A stretch of 12,942 bases of DNA. It comes from Pseudonocardiales bacterium (GTDB taxonomy: Bacteria; Actinomycetota; Actinomycetes; Mycobacteriales; Pseudonocardiaceae). The stretch is taken from NCBI GenBank assembly GCA_025465385.1, contig JAODNG010000549.1:1-12942 (forward strand), in the 5' to 3' direction. The number at the start of each line of letters is the position of its first letter. The first letter of the stretch is position 1. Below, piece by piece: positions 5,696-12,942 of the stretch. The position numbers and the translations under genes were made by a program. The notes under the pieces were generated by a model. It was not told the DNA's origin, made no database searches, and saw only the letters and a program-made list of their open reading frames with translations.

Positions 5696-7873
5696 ATGAG
5701 TGGGAACACCGTCCGTTTGCAGGCGATCAAGGGCGTCGAGGCGCATGTGCCCCCCGCCGTCAGCTTCACCAACACTGAGACTCCCGGCGAGGTTTTCGGC
5801 GAGAACGTCTTCAATAAGGTCGTGATGCAGAAGCGCCTGCCCAAGTCGGTCTACAAGTCGGTCATGGCGACCATCGAGCGCGGAGCGCCTCTTGATCCCA
5901 TGGTCGCCGACGCCGTGGCATCCGCGATGAAGGACTGGGCGCTGGAGAAGGGCGCGACCCACTACGCGCACGTGTTCTACCCGCTGACCGGTCTGACCGC
6001 CGAGAAGCACGACAGCTTCCTCGAGCCCGTCTCCGACGGTTCGGCACTCGCCGAGTTCGGCGGCAAGTCGCTGATCCAGGGCGAGCCGGACGCGTCCAGC
6101 TTCCCGAGCGGCGGCCTGCGCAATACGTTCGAGGCCCGCGGGTACACCGGTTGGGATGTGACGAGCCCGGCGTACGTACTTGGAAACCCGAACGGCAACA
6201 CGCTGTGCATCCCCACGGTTTTCGTGTCCATGACAGGCGAGGCGCTCGACCACAAGACCCCGCTGCTGCGTTCGCAACAGGCGATGGCCACCCAGGCCGA
6301 GCGCATCCTAAAACTGTTCGGTCACGAAGTTGCCGGTCACATCGTGTCGTTCTGCGGTCCCGAGCAAGAGTATTTTCTGATCGATCGGCACTTCTTCCTG
6401 GCCCGCCCTGACCTGCTGAACTCCGGTCGCACACTGTTCGGTGCCAAGGCTCCGAAGGGTCAAGAGTTCGACGACCACTACTTCGGCGCCATCCCCGAAC
6501 GCGTGCTCGGCTTCATGATGGATACCGAGCGTGAGCTGTTCAAGCTGGGGATCCCAGCCAAGACCCGGCACAATGAGGTCGCACCCGGGCAGTTCGAAAT
6601 TGCGCCGATGTTCGAGCGCGGCAACGTTGCGGCCGATCATCAGCAGCTGCTGATGACGACCTTCAAGACCATCGCGAAGAAGCACGGCATGGAGTGCCTG
6701 TTTCACGAGAAGCCGTTCGACGGGGTCAACGGCTCCGGCAAGCACGTCAACTTCTCACTCGGAAACGCCGACCTGGGCAGCCTGTTCGTTCCTGGGGACA
6801 CCACCCACGACAACGCTCAGTTCCTGGTGTTCTGCGCGGCTGTCATCCGGGCGGTACACAAGTACGCGGGCCTGCTGCGGGTGTCGGTGGCCTCGGCGAC
6901 CAACGACCATCGTCTCGGAGCCAACGAAGCCCCACCGGCCATCATCTCGATCTTTCTCGGTGACCAGCTGGCGGACGTGTTCGAGCAGATCGCCAAGGGT
7001 GCCGCGACCTCGTCGAAGAGCAAAGGCACGATGATGATCGGCGTCGACACGCTTCCTGTCCTGCCGACCGACCCGGGCGACCGCAACCGGACCAGCCCCT
7101 TCGCGTTCACCGGCAATCGGTTCGAGTTCCGCGCGCCAGGCTCGATGCAGACGGTCGCCAGCCCGATGGTCACGATCAACACCATCATGGCGGAGGCCCT
7201 CGACTACTGTGCGAGCGAGCTCGAAGCCGCGGTGGCGGCGGGTACCGTGTTCGACACCGCCGTGCAGAACCTACTCACGGAGATCATCACCACCCACGGC
7301 GCCGTCGTGTTCAACGGTGACGGCTACTCCGACAAGTGGCAGGTCGAAGCGGCTGAGCGGGGACTGCCTAACCTGCGCACCACGCTCGACGCTCTGCCGG
7401 AGCTCATCACCGAGCCGTCGATGGAACTGTTCGAGCGTTACAAGGTCTTCAACCACCGCGAGATGCACAGCCGGTACGAGATCGGCCTGGAGCAGTACGC
7501 ACTGACGATCGGCGTCGAAGCCCGTCTGACGCTCGAGCTCGGCTCGACCCTGATACTTCCGGCCGCGGTTCGCTACCAGACGGAGCTGGCACTTAACCTC
7601 AGCGCCCTCAAGGCGGCCGGAGTCGAGGCGGACACCTCGGCGCTCACCGAAGTCACCACGCCGCTCGCCGACCTCCGGGCAGCGCTGAGCGAGCTCAAGA
7701 CCGCTCTCTCGGCGCAGGGAGGGGAGACCGCGCTCGCGGAGGCCGAGCACGCCCGCGATGCACTGTTGCCCGCCATGGCCGCGGTACGAGCGGCCGCCGA
7801 TCGGCTCGAAGGGATCGTCGCCGACGATCTCTGGCCGCTTCCGACTTACCAGGAGATGCTTTTCATCCTCTAG
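5696..7873 (+). CDS. glnN: Type III glutamine synthetase
   Basis: This 725-aa enzyme makes glutamine from glutamate, ammonia and ATP in the cytosol. The start is the ATG at 5696, with GAGAGG 7 bases upstream; the frame remains open to 5549 but that extension does not resemble the family. Length and motifs fit the large hexameric GSIII class and not GlnA (about 470 aa): AHVFYPLTG at 91-99, PEQEYFLID at 222-230, RHNEVAPGQFEIAP at 291-304, NGSGKHVNFSL at 345-355, LGANEAPPAI at 407-416, and the ATP/glutamate region R-N-R-T-S-P-F-A-F-T-G-N-R-F-E-F-R at 463-479. Glu-223 and Glu-225 in the EQEYF block, and His-350, are the expected metal and substrate ligands. The C-terminal helical part (610-725) is complete. 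GSIII enzymes are not adenylylated at the GlnA site. A permease gene follows in the same direction 152 bases on, suggesting amino-acid or amine nitrogen use. A partial GlnR-like box lies upstream. Confidence 0.95.
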   Translation: MSGNTVRLQAIKGVEAHVPPAVSFTNTETPGEVFGENVFNKVVMQKRLPKSVYKSVMATIERGAPLDPMVADAVASAMKDWALEKGATHYAHVFYPLTGLTAEKHDSFLEPVSDGSALAEFGGKSLIQGEPDASSFPSGGLRNTFEARGYTGWDVTSPAYVLGNPNGNTLCIPTVFVSMTGEALDHKTPLLRSQQAMATQAERILKLFGHEVAGHIVSFCGPEQEYFLIDRHFFLARPDLLNSGRTLFGAKAPKGQEFDDHYFGAIPERVLGFMMDTERELFKLGIPAKTRHNEVAPGQFEIAPMFERGNVAADHQQLLMTTFKTIAKKHGMECLFHEKPFDGVNGSGKHVNFSLGNADLGSLFVPGDTTHDNAQFLVFCAAVIRAVHKYAGLLRVSVASATNDHRLGANEAPPAIISIFLGDQLADVFEQIAKGAATSSKSKGTMMIGVDTLPVLPTDPGDRNRTSPFAFTGNRFEFRAPGSMQTVASPMVTINTIMAEALDYCASELEAAVAAGTVFDTAVQNLLTEIITTHGAVVFNGDGYSDKWQVEAAERGLPNLRTTLDALPELITEPSMELFERYKVFNHREMHSRYEIGLEQYALTIGVEARLTLELGSTLILPAAVRYQTELALNLSALKAAGVEADTSALTEVTTPLADLRAALSELKTALSAQGGETALAEAEHARDALLPAMAAVRAAADRLEGIVADDLWPLPTYQEMLFIL

Positions 7874-8025
7874 CGACATCGACCAAGGCGAGTCGGTTGT
7901 ACACGGCGTGCGATGCGCATCACCCAGATGGCCGATTGGGCTGCCTCGACCGTGAGCAGACGATACGGATGAGCAAGATTGGTATGTCTGTTCGTAGGCG
8001 GGCTGACGCGCGGAGAGGACTGGCC

Positions 8026-9660
8026 ATGGCGCAGACATCCACGCAGCAGGCGGCGGTTGGTAGGCAGCCCGGCTTCCGGCGCGATGTCGGTTTGATGGCT
8101 CTGATGTTTGTTTCGCTGGGCTCGATCATCGGTTCGGGCTGGCTACTGGGGGCGTTGACGGCGGCCACGTCGGCTGGCGGGGCGTCGATCGTGTCGTGGC
8201 TGTTAGCTGGTGTGATCATCGTGTTGCTGGCGTTGGTGCACTCGGAGCTCGGTGCGGCCTACCCTCTCGCTGGGGGCACGGGGCGCTGGCCACGGTTGGC
8301 GTTCGGTTCGCTGGGTGGATTCACGGCCGGCTGGGTGGCCTGGCTTCAGGCCGTGACGATCGCTCCGATCGAAGTGGAAGCAGCGCTTAGCTACCTGGAC
8401 CACAAGTGGCACGGACTGATCAACGACGTGGGTGCGCTCACACCGATGGGTTTGGGCGCCGCCGCCGCGCTGATGTTGCTCTTCACCATCATCAACATCC
8501 TTGGGGTGCGGTGGCTGGCGGAGAGCAACAGAATCGCGGTGCTCTGGAAGGTCGCGGTACCGATACTGACGATCGTGGTCTTGATCGTCGTGTCGTTCCG
8601 GGCTTCCAACTTCACCGCCGGTGGCGGCTTCGCGCCCTACGGCGCCCATGGCGTGCTTGCGGCGCTACCGCTGGGTGTCGTGTTCGCGCTGCAGGGCTTC
8701 GAACAAGCGGCGCAGCTGGCTGGCGAGGCACGTGATCCGCAACGCAACGTTCCTCGTGCCGTGATCGGTGCGGTGATCGTGGGCACCGTGCTGTATCTGG
8801 CGCTGGAGGTTGCCTTCATCGGCGCGTTGAACCCCGGTAACCTCGCGCAGGGGTGGGCGAACCCGGTGGGCAAGGGTGACTTCGGACCGTACGCGACGCT
8901 GGCCACCGGTCTGGGTCTGGGCTGGCTGGCGGTCATCCTGTATATCGACGCGTTCGTCTCACCGGCCGGCACCGGCCTTATTTATGTGGGCACTTCCGCG
9001 CGGCTGTCCTACGCGCTGGGCCACGCCGGCTACATTCCCAAGGGCGTCAGCCAGATCAGCAGCCGCGGTGTTCCGTACACCTCGATCATTCTGGCGTTCG
9101 TCATGGGCCTGATCTGTTTCTTGCCCTTCCCGAGTTGGCACAGCCTGGTTTCGCTGGTCACCTCCGCGACAGTGATCATGTATGCGTTCGCACCGATCAC
9201 CTTGCTGGCTTTGCGTAAGGCTGATGCCGACCGCGGCCGCCCGTACCGGGTGCCGGCCGCGCCGGTCGTGGCGCCGCTGGCGTTCATCGCCGCGAATGAG
9301 ATCATCTACTGGACGTCCTGGTCCACAGTGGAGAAGCTGATGCTGGCCATCGCCGCCGGCTATGTGATATTCGGGATCTCCTACGCGCTGGGCCGTCCGT
9401 TCGAGCGACCGCCTTTGGACTCGCGATCGCTGGTATGGATTCTTCCGTGGTTCACCGGCCTGGCAGTGATCTCCTATTTCGGGCAATACGGTGGAACGAA
9501 GCTCATTCCTGAATGGGTCGACCTCGGCGTGGTGGCCGCGTTCAGTCTGGTGATCTGTTACGTGGCGGTCTGGCTCAGTCTGCCCAGCGACCGTGTCGCC
9601 GCCGCGGTGGCGGCCGACGAGCACGAAGTAGCATCGCAACCCGAACTCAAGACCGCGTGA
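8026..9660 (+). CDS. APC-superfamily amino acid or amine permease
   Basis: This is a 544-aa integral membrane transporter with about 12 helices. The start is the ATG at 8026, with GGAGAGGA 6 bases upstream; an upstream in-frame ATG at 7969 has no clear site and would add 19 polar residues. Helix 1 carries SLGSIIGSGWLLG at 30-42, the unwound substrate-binding G-S-x-x-G-S-G-W motif of APC (AA_permease_2) carriers. The helix 6 region FEQAAQLAGEARDPQRNVPR at 225-244 is the conserved F-E-x-x-x-x-L-A-G-E-x-x-x-P-x-R block. The C-terminal tail is a short hydrophilic stretch ending QPELKTA. It probably imports an amino acid, amine or related nitrogen compound by proton symport. The substrate cannot be read from sequence. 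Placement behind glutamine synthetase suggests a nitrogen source or glutamate-related substrate. Confidence 0.88.
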   Translation: MAQTSTQQAAVGRQPGFRRDVGLMALMFVSLGSIIGSGWLLGALTAATSAGGASIVSWLLAGVIIVLLALVHSELGAAYPLAGGTGRWPRLAFGSLGGFTAGWVAWLQAVTIAPIEVEAALSYLDHKWHGLINDVGALTPMGLGAAAALMLLFTIINILGVRWLAESNRIAVLWKVAVPILTIVVLIVVSFRASNFTAGGGFAPYGAHGVLAALPLGVVFALQGFEQAAQLAGEARDPQRNVPRAVIGAVIVGTVLYLALEVAFIGALNPGNLAQGWANPVGKGDFGPYATLATGLGLGWLAVILYIDAFVSPAGTGLIYVGTSARLSYALGHAGYIPKGVSQISSRGVPYTSIILAFVMGLICFLPFPSWHSLVSLVTSATVIMYAFAPITLLALRKADADRGRPYRVPAAPVVAPLAFIAANEIIYWTSWSTVEKLMLAIAAGYVIFGISYALGRPFERPPLDSRSLVWILPWFTGLAVISYFGQYGGTKLIPEWVDLGVVAAFSLVICYVAVWLSLPSDRVAAAVAADEHEVASQPELKTA

Positions 9661-9777
9661 CTCCCGCTCAGCCCAGGCGCACTTGGCTGGCTCCTGAACG
9701 GTCGCGCCTCCGGCGAGAGGTCAGCGCCAACCGCAACTTCAGTGCGGGTAGCGCAAGATTGGAGGACAGTGGGGGTC

Positions 9778-10410
9778 GTGGAGATCACCCATTTTGGCCA
9801 TTCCTGCGTGCTGCTCGACACCGGCTCGGCGCGGTTGCTGATCGACCCGGGCACCTGGTCTGAAGGGTTCGAGGACCTGACCGGGCTGGATGCCGTGTTG
9901 ATCACCCACCAGCACGTTGACCACCTCGACGGTGCGCGGCTGCCGGCGTTACTGCGCGGAAATCCGGGAGCTCGGCTGATCGTCGATTCCGGCAGCGTCG
10001 CGGAGCTCACCGACCACGACCACGAGGTCGCCGCGCCCGGCGAGACACTCGAGGTGGCCGGGGCACGGGTCGAGGTGCTCGGCGGAGACCACGCGGTGAT
10101 CTACCCGGATGTCCCGGTGATTCCGAACAACGCCTACCTGGTCGACGGCACGTACCTGCACCCCGGCGACTCGTTCACGCCGCCGTCGACCCAGGTGGAC
10201 GTGCTGTTCCTGCCGACCTCGGCGCCGTGGCTCAAAATCGCCGAGGTGATTGACTACCTGCGCGCTGTGGTTCCGCGCACCGTGGTGCCGATCCACCAGG
10301 CGGTTCTGTCCACGCCGGGCCAACAGCTCCATTACCGGCTACTCGAAAACCTTCGTCCGCACGATACGACGGTGCGGGTGCTGGAGCCCGGCAAGGCCAC
10401 CTCGCTCTAA
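9778..10410 (+). CDS. MBL-fold metal-dependent hydrolase (UlaG-like)
   Basis: This is a 210-aa soluble hydrolase. The start chosen is the GTG at 9778, giving VEITHFGHSCVLLDTGSARL, the usual first strand of the family. GGAGGA at 9761-9766 is 11 bases upstream, a little long. The GTG at 9769 is in frame but only 2 bases from the site, and the ATG-like starts further up lack support. THQHVDHLD at 43-51 is the H-x-H-x-D-H metal motif (His-44, His-46, Asp-48, His-49). Further ligands are the GDHAV histidine, the Asp in HPGDSF, and the C-terminal PIHQAV histidine. This places it in the Lactamase_B_2/UlaG-type branch, usually two-metal phosphoesterases or lactonases of unknown substrate. It is 15 bases ahead of the FUSC gene and probably cotranscribed with it. 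Confidence 0.85.
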   Translation: MEITHFGHSCVLLDTGSARLLIDPGTWSEGFEDLTGLDAVLITHQHVDHLDGARLPALLRGNPGARLIVDSGSVAELTDHDHEVAAPGETLEVAGARVEVLGGDHAVIYPDVPVIPNNAYLVDGTYLHPGDSFTPPSTQVDVLFLPTSAPWLKIAEVIDYLRAVVPRTVVPIHQAVLSTPGQQLHYRLLENLRPHDTTVRVLEPGKATSL

Positions 10411-10425
10411 CTCTGAGGAAGCCAT

Positions 10426-11547
10426 GTGAGCTTGGTGGGCTGGCTGCGGATCTCGGTGGACCGCCTACGGCAGGGGTGGCTGCTTGTGGTGGAGTCGACC
10501 GCGGCGGCCACCGTCGCGTGGCTTGTGGACACTCGGTTCATCGGCCATCCCCAACCATTCTTCGCGCCCGCGGCTGCACTCATTGTGCTGGCGCAGGTTC
10601 GAGGTCAGCGGACACGGCGAGCCATCGAGGTCATCCTTGGCGTCGCGGGCGGCGTCCTGGTTGCCGATGTGGTCGCACAGGCCCTCGGTTCACACACCAC
10701 CTGGACGATCTTCACTGTCATCTTGCTGACGCTCACCTTCGCGGTCGCGATCGGTGCGAGCACGGTGGGCCTCGTCCAGGCGGCGGTGTCTGCCTTGTAC
10801 TTAGTGGTGGTTGCGCCGCCGACGCACACGGCGGTGCCGTTGCGGTTCGTCGATGCGCTGGTGGGCGGCGCAGTGGCTCTCGTAGTGAGTCAGCTCGCCA
10901 CTGGCCGTGACCCGGTCGCACCGCTGGTCCGCGAGAGCGGGCAGCTTTTCGACGAGCTCGCAAGCGTGCTTGAGCAGGTCGCCGCCGCCCTCGACCGACA
11001 GGACGAGACGGCAGCGCGGGCGGCCCTGGACCGGGCGCGACGCGCGGATGCCGCGGTGGAGCGGCTTCAGACCGCGGTCTTGGCAGCGGGGGAGACGCTG
11101 TGGCTGCAGGTATGGCGACGTCGGCGGCTCGGCGGGATCCATGCGGTCGATGCGGCCACTCGTCAGGTGGACTACGCCGTGCGAAACGTACGCGTCCTAG
11201 CACGTGCCGGACTCACGCTCACTCGGCTGCCGGCAACACCGCCGCCGGCGTTGGGCACTGCGCTGCGCTTGTTCGCCACCGCGGTGCGGGCCGTCCATGA
11301 TGCGCTCGCTGCTGAGCTGGTGACATCGAAGGAGGGGGCAAGGCGCTATACCGAGCACGCCGAGGCGGCCACGTTGGACGCGTTATCGGTGGCCGGCCGC
11401 TTGCTCCCCGCTGGCCCACCGTTACCGCTTGTCATGATCGTTGGCCAGCTGCGCTCAACGGCTATCGACCTCATGCGGGGAGTCGGAGCGGACGACGTCG
11501 CGATCCTGACCCGGGTCGACGAGGCGCTCGGGCTGCCACCTGTGTAG
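10426..11547 (+). CDS. FUSC / aromatic acid exporter-like membrane protein
   Basis: This 373-aa inner-membrane protein starts at a GTG (10426) with GAGGA 6 bases upstream. The overlapping ATG at 10424 runs straight into TGA, so it cannot be the start. About six N-terminal helices are visible (near 17-35, 44-57, 66-86, 93-108, 112-130 and 141-158), including PQPFFAPAAALIVLAQ and the R-G-Q-R-T-R-R-A-I-E-V-I-L-G-V-A-G-G block typical of the FUSC/ArAE family. A long cytosolic helical domain, rich in Ala, Arg and Asp with coiled-coil character (168-215), follows. Family members export aromatic acids such as p-hydroxybenzoate or fusaric acid, and single-copy actinobacterial forms probably dimerise. 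The substrate is unknown. It is convergent with the zinc-ribbon gene, leaving 25 bases between the stops. Confidence 0.82.
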   Translation: MSLVGWLRISVDRLRQGWLLVVESTAAATVAWLVDTRFIGHPQPFFAPAAALIVLAQVRGQRTRRAIEVILGVAGGVLVADVVAQALGSHTTWTIFTVILLTLTFAVAIGASTVGLVQAAVSALYLVVVAPPTHTAVPLRFVDALVGGAVALVVSQLATGRDPVAPLVRESGQLFDELASVLEQVAAALDRQDETAARAALDRARRADAAVERLQTAVLAAGETLWLQVWRRRRLGGIHAVDAATRQVDYAVRNVRVLARAGLTLTRLPATPPPALGTALRLFATAVRAVHDALAAELVTSKEGARRYTEHAEAATLDALSVAGRLLPAGPPLPLVMIVGQLRSTAIDLMRGVGADDVAILTRVDEALGLPPV

Positions 11548-11572
11548 TCGAGTCGCAGCCCATCAGCCGGGA

Positions 11573-11773
11573 TCAGGCGACATCGAACAGATACTCTGGG
11601 TGCTTTCTGTGGCCGACACCGGTGTCGTGCCACCAGCGGCGAAGGCAGTTGCCGCACTGCACCCAGACCAGGTTGATGTCGAAATCCAGGAGATACAGCG
11701 GGCCGGTGTGGTAGCAGTTGGGGCACGGCAGCCATGCGCGGCGGCCGATGTCGGCTTGCGGGTCGAGTGTCAT
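11573..11773 (-). CDS. Small zinc-ribbon protein (66 aa)
   Basis: The ATG at 11773 with GGGGAG 7 bases upstream starts a 66-aa protein, MTLDPQADIGRRAWLPCPNC and onward. Two C-x-x-C pairs, CPNC at 17-20 and CGNC at 40-43, are 19 residues apart and form a rubredoxin/zinc-ribbon knuckle. His-22 and His-49 are extra. An aromatic stretch, RRWWHDTG, follows the second pair. The in-frame ATG five codons earlier (11788) overlaps the previous gene and has a poorer site. It starts one base after the stop of the 74-aa gene, so the two are translationally coupled. No enzymatic domain is present; the role may be nucleic-acid or protein binding. I do not recognise a named family. Confidence 0.75.
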   Translation of the reverse strand: MTLDPQADIGRRAWLPCPNCYHTGPLYLLDFDINLVWVQCGNCLRRWWHDTGVGHRKHPEYLFDVA

Positions 11774-11774
11774 C

Positions 11775-11999
11775 TCATCGCTCCCCATGGGTGTCGGGCA
11801 GCGCACCGGCGGCGATGAGCGCGTCATAGGTGGCTTGCTGCTCCGGGTCGAGGTGCGCATAGAGCATTCGCTGGGCTTCGGCTTCGCCGCTATAGATCTC
11901 AGCGGGATCCCACAGCGGACCCAGGGCGTCCAGGACGGCGGCCAGGCGGGTGCCTTCGTGCGCGGTAAGATCAAAAGTGAACGGGACGAGGGTGGCCAT
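11775..11999 (-). CDS. Conserved small protein (74 aa), possibly DUF6400
   Basis: The ATG at 11999, with GGAGG 7 bases upstream, gives MATLVPFTFDLTAHEGTRLA and continues to GALPDTHGER. The arrangement F-x-x-D-L-T-A-x-E, then LGPLWDP, then a helix with E-A-x-x-M-L-Y-x-x-L-D-P-E-Q-Q-x-x-Y and a LIAAGALP end, recalls from memory the small actinobacterial proteins called DUF6400. The assignment is not checked. It is all-helical, soluble and acidic. It lies 98 bases after the MIP channel and one base before the zinc-ribbon gene, so the three may form one transcript. Function is unknown. Confidence 0.7.
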   Translation of the reverse strand: MATLVPFTFDLTAHEGTRLAAVLDALGPLWDPAEIYSGEAEAQRMLYAHLDPEQQATYDALIAAGALPDTHGER

Positions 12000-12097
12000 G
12001 GCGCACCTCCAAGGGTCTCCATCGGTAGGGTTTGGGGTTGACACCGGGAGGCCCACCGAACCCCGTGATGCAGGTCCATTGGGCGCTCCCGGGCGGG

Positions 12098-12814
12098 TCA
12101 TTTGTCGTTGGGGTTGAGGGCGAGGAAGGCGAGTCCGGCGGCGGTGCCGCCGATGATCTGGGCGACGAGGTAGGCCCAGAGGGTGGACCAGGCGAAGAGG
12201 CCGATGGTGGCGCCGCTGATGGCCACGGCGGGGTTGAATACGCCACCGGAGATGGCGCCGACGGCGATGGCGCCGGTGGCGACGGTGAAGCCGATGGCCA
12301 GGCCGTAAAACGAGTTGTTGGGGTGGTCTTTGCTGGTGGCGACGTTGAGTACGACGTAGCACAGGGCGAAGGTGAACAGCAGTTCGACGATGAACGCGGC
12401 GGTGAGCAGGTGCCCGGACAGGGCCAGGGTTTTGACCTGTGCTGGGTCGATCACCCAGCGGGCCAGGCTCATCGCGAGCAGGCCGCCGATGAGTTGGGCG
12501 ATCCAGTATCCGATGGCGTCGGCAACGCCGATGCGGCCGCGGACCAGCGCGGCGATGGTCACCGCGGGGTTGTAGTGGCCCCCGGAGATGTGTCCTCCGG
12601 CGTAGATCATGACCATCAGGACGGCGCCGATGGCGACCGGGGCTAGTGCGCTGCCGCTGAGCACGCTGGCGGCGATGGTGAACAGGAAGATAAACGTCCC
12701 GATCAGCTCGACGGCGTATTTCCGGCCGGCGGCAGGGGCGGCAGGGGCAGGGGACACCTCTGCGGCTGCGGGGGAGGCTTCTGGTGGGGCCTTGGTGTCA
12801 GTGATGATGTCCAT
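12098..12814 (-). CDS. MIP-family channel (aquaporin-like) with non-canonical filter
   Basis: This 238-aa membrane channel begins at the ATG at 12814 (MDIITDTKAP). A GTG at 12844 would add ten residues but has no ribosome binding site, while AGGA lies 12 bases before the chosen ATG; the start is therefore uncertain. After a Pro/Ala-rich head (8-30), six helices and two half-helices are visible. The first NPA box is HYNPAVTIAA (NPA at 82-84) and the second is VFNPAVAISG (NPA at 194-196). Channels of this family pass water, glycerol or other small neutral solutes. Aligned by eye to E. coli AqpZ, the four aromatic/arginine filter positions appear to be Ile-62, Ala-182, Gly-191 and Val-197 instead of Phe, His, Thr and Arg. 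The filter is thus hydrophobic and wide, and substrates other than water should be considered. It leads the right-hand minus-strand gene group. Confidence 0.85.
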   Translation of the reverse strand: MDIITDTKAPPEASPAAAEVSPAPAAPAAGRKYAVELIGTFIFLFTIAASVLSGSALAPVAIGAVLMVMIYAGGHISGGHYNPAVTIAALVRGRIGVADAIGYWIAQLIGGLLAMSLARWVIDPAQVKTLALSGHLLTAAFIVELLFTFALCYVVLNVATSKDHPNNSFYGLAIGFTVATGAIAVGAISGGVFNPAVAISGATIGLFAWSTLWAYLVAQIIGGTAAGLAFLALNPNDK

Positions 12815-12942
12815 GACGTCGACATTGGTCCTCGCAACGGGCACCTGTCGTCAGGGCCAACGCCCATCTGCGCTCCCCGCCGGCTGGACTCTTGACCTAC
12901 CCGCTAGCTGCAACACGCCTTCTGCCACTACCGCAGCGAAGG

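Noticed and set aside
10424..10429. ATG immediately followed by TGA overlapping the FUSC start as a regulatory start-stop element
   Set aside because: A single overlap of this kind is common by chance, and nothing else supports control here.
12845..12870. GGGCGTTGGCCCT on the minus strand upstream of the MIP channel as a DosR-type dormancy box
   Set aside because: The GGG-to-CCC distance is 12 bases, not 14, and the outer positions do not match.

Overview
The window is high-GC DNA with frequent GTG starts, purine-rich Shine-Dalgarno sites and a Scr1-type XRE regulator beside a DUF6879 protein. That combination points to an actinomycete (Actinomycetota, plausibly Pseudonocardiales, Mycobacteriales or relatives). 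I cannot name a genus from the sequence alone. No rRNA, tRNA, CRISPR array or intact insertion sequence was seen.

Left part (1-2570, all minus strand): a redox group. In transcription order it holds an NADP-binding F420-reductase-like protein (2570-1878), a broken fragment of a vanadium-dependent haloperoxidase/PAP2-type protein (about 1839-1601), a medium-chain NADPH:quinone-type oxidoreductase (1480-473), and the first 39 codons of an antibiotic-biosynthesis-monooxygenase (ABM) domain protein that runs off the left edge.

Debris zone (2571-3450): no intact gene. It holds the 5' end of an ABC transporter ATPase that is frameshifted inside Walker A and then cut off, and a 41-codon reading frame that looks like the cut-off start of a small membrane protein. 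The DNA between them is more AT-rich. This looks like a site of repeated deletion or integration.

Regulatory module (3463-5149, plus strand): a perfect 7-bp inverted repeat sits just before a tightly packed three-gene operon. The genes are a 68-aa protein, a DUF6879 protein overlapping it by one base, and an XRE/DUF5753 regulator 16 bases further on. It is the most system-like unit in the window and its biological role is unknown. It is followed by a LuxR-type DNA-binding domain broken by a CG duplication, whose GTG start lies in the arm of a hairpin that has the Shine-Dalgarno site in its loop.

Nitrogen and transport block (5696-11547, plus strand): a full-length type III glutamine synthetase (725 aa) with a partial GlnR-like box upstream, an APC-superfamily permease, a UlaG-like metallo-beta-lactamase-fold hydrolase, and a FUSC/aromatic-acid-exporter-like membrane protein 15 bases behind the hydrolase.

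Right part (12814-11573, minus strand, convergent with the FUSC gene): a MIP-family channel that keeps both NPA motifs but has lost the selectivity-filter arginine, followed by a 74-aa protein and a 66-aa four-cysteine zinc ribbon separated from each other by one base.
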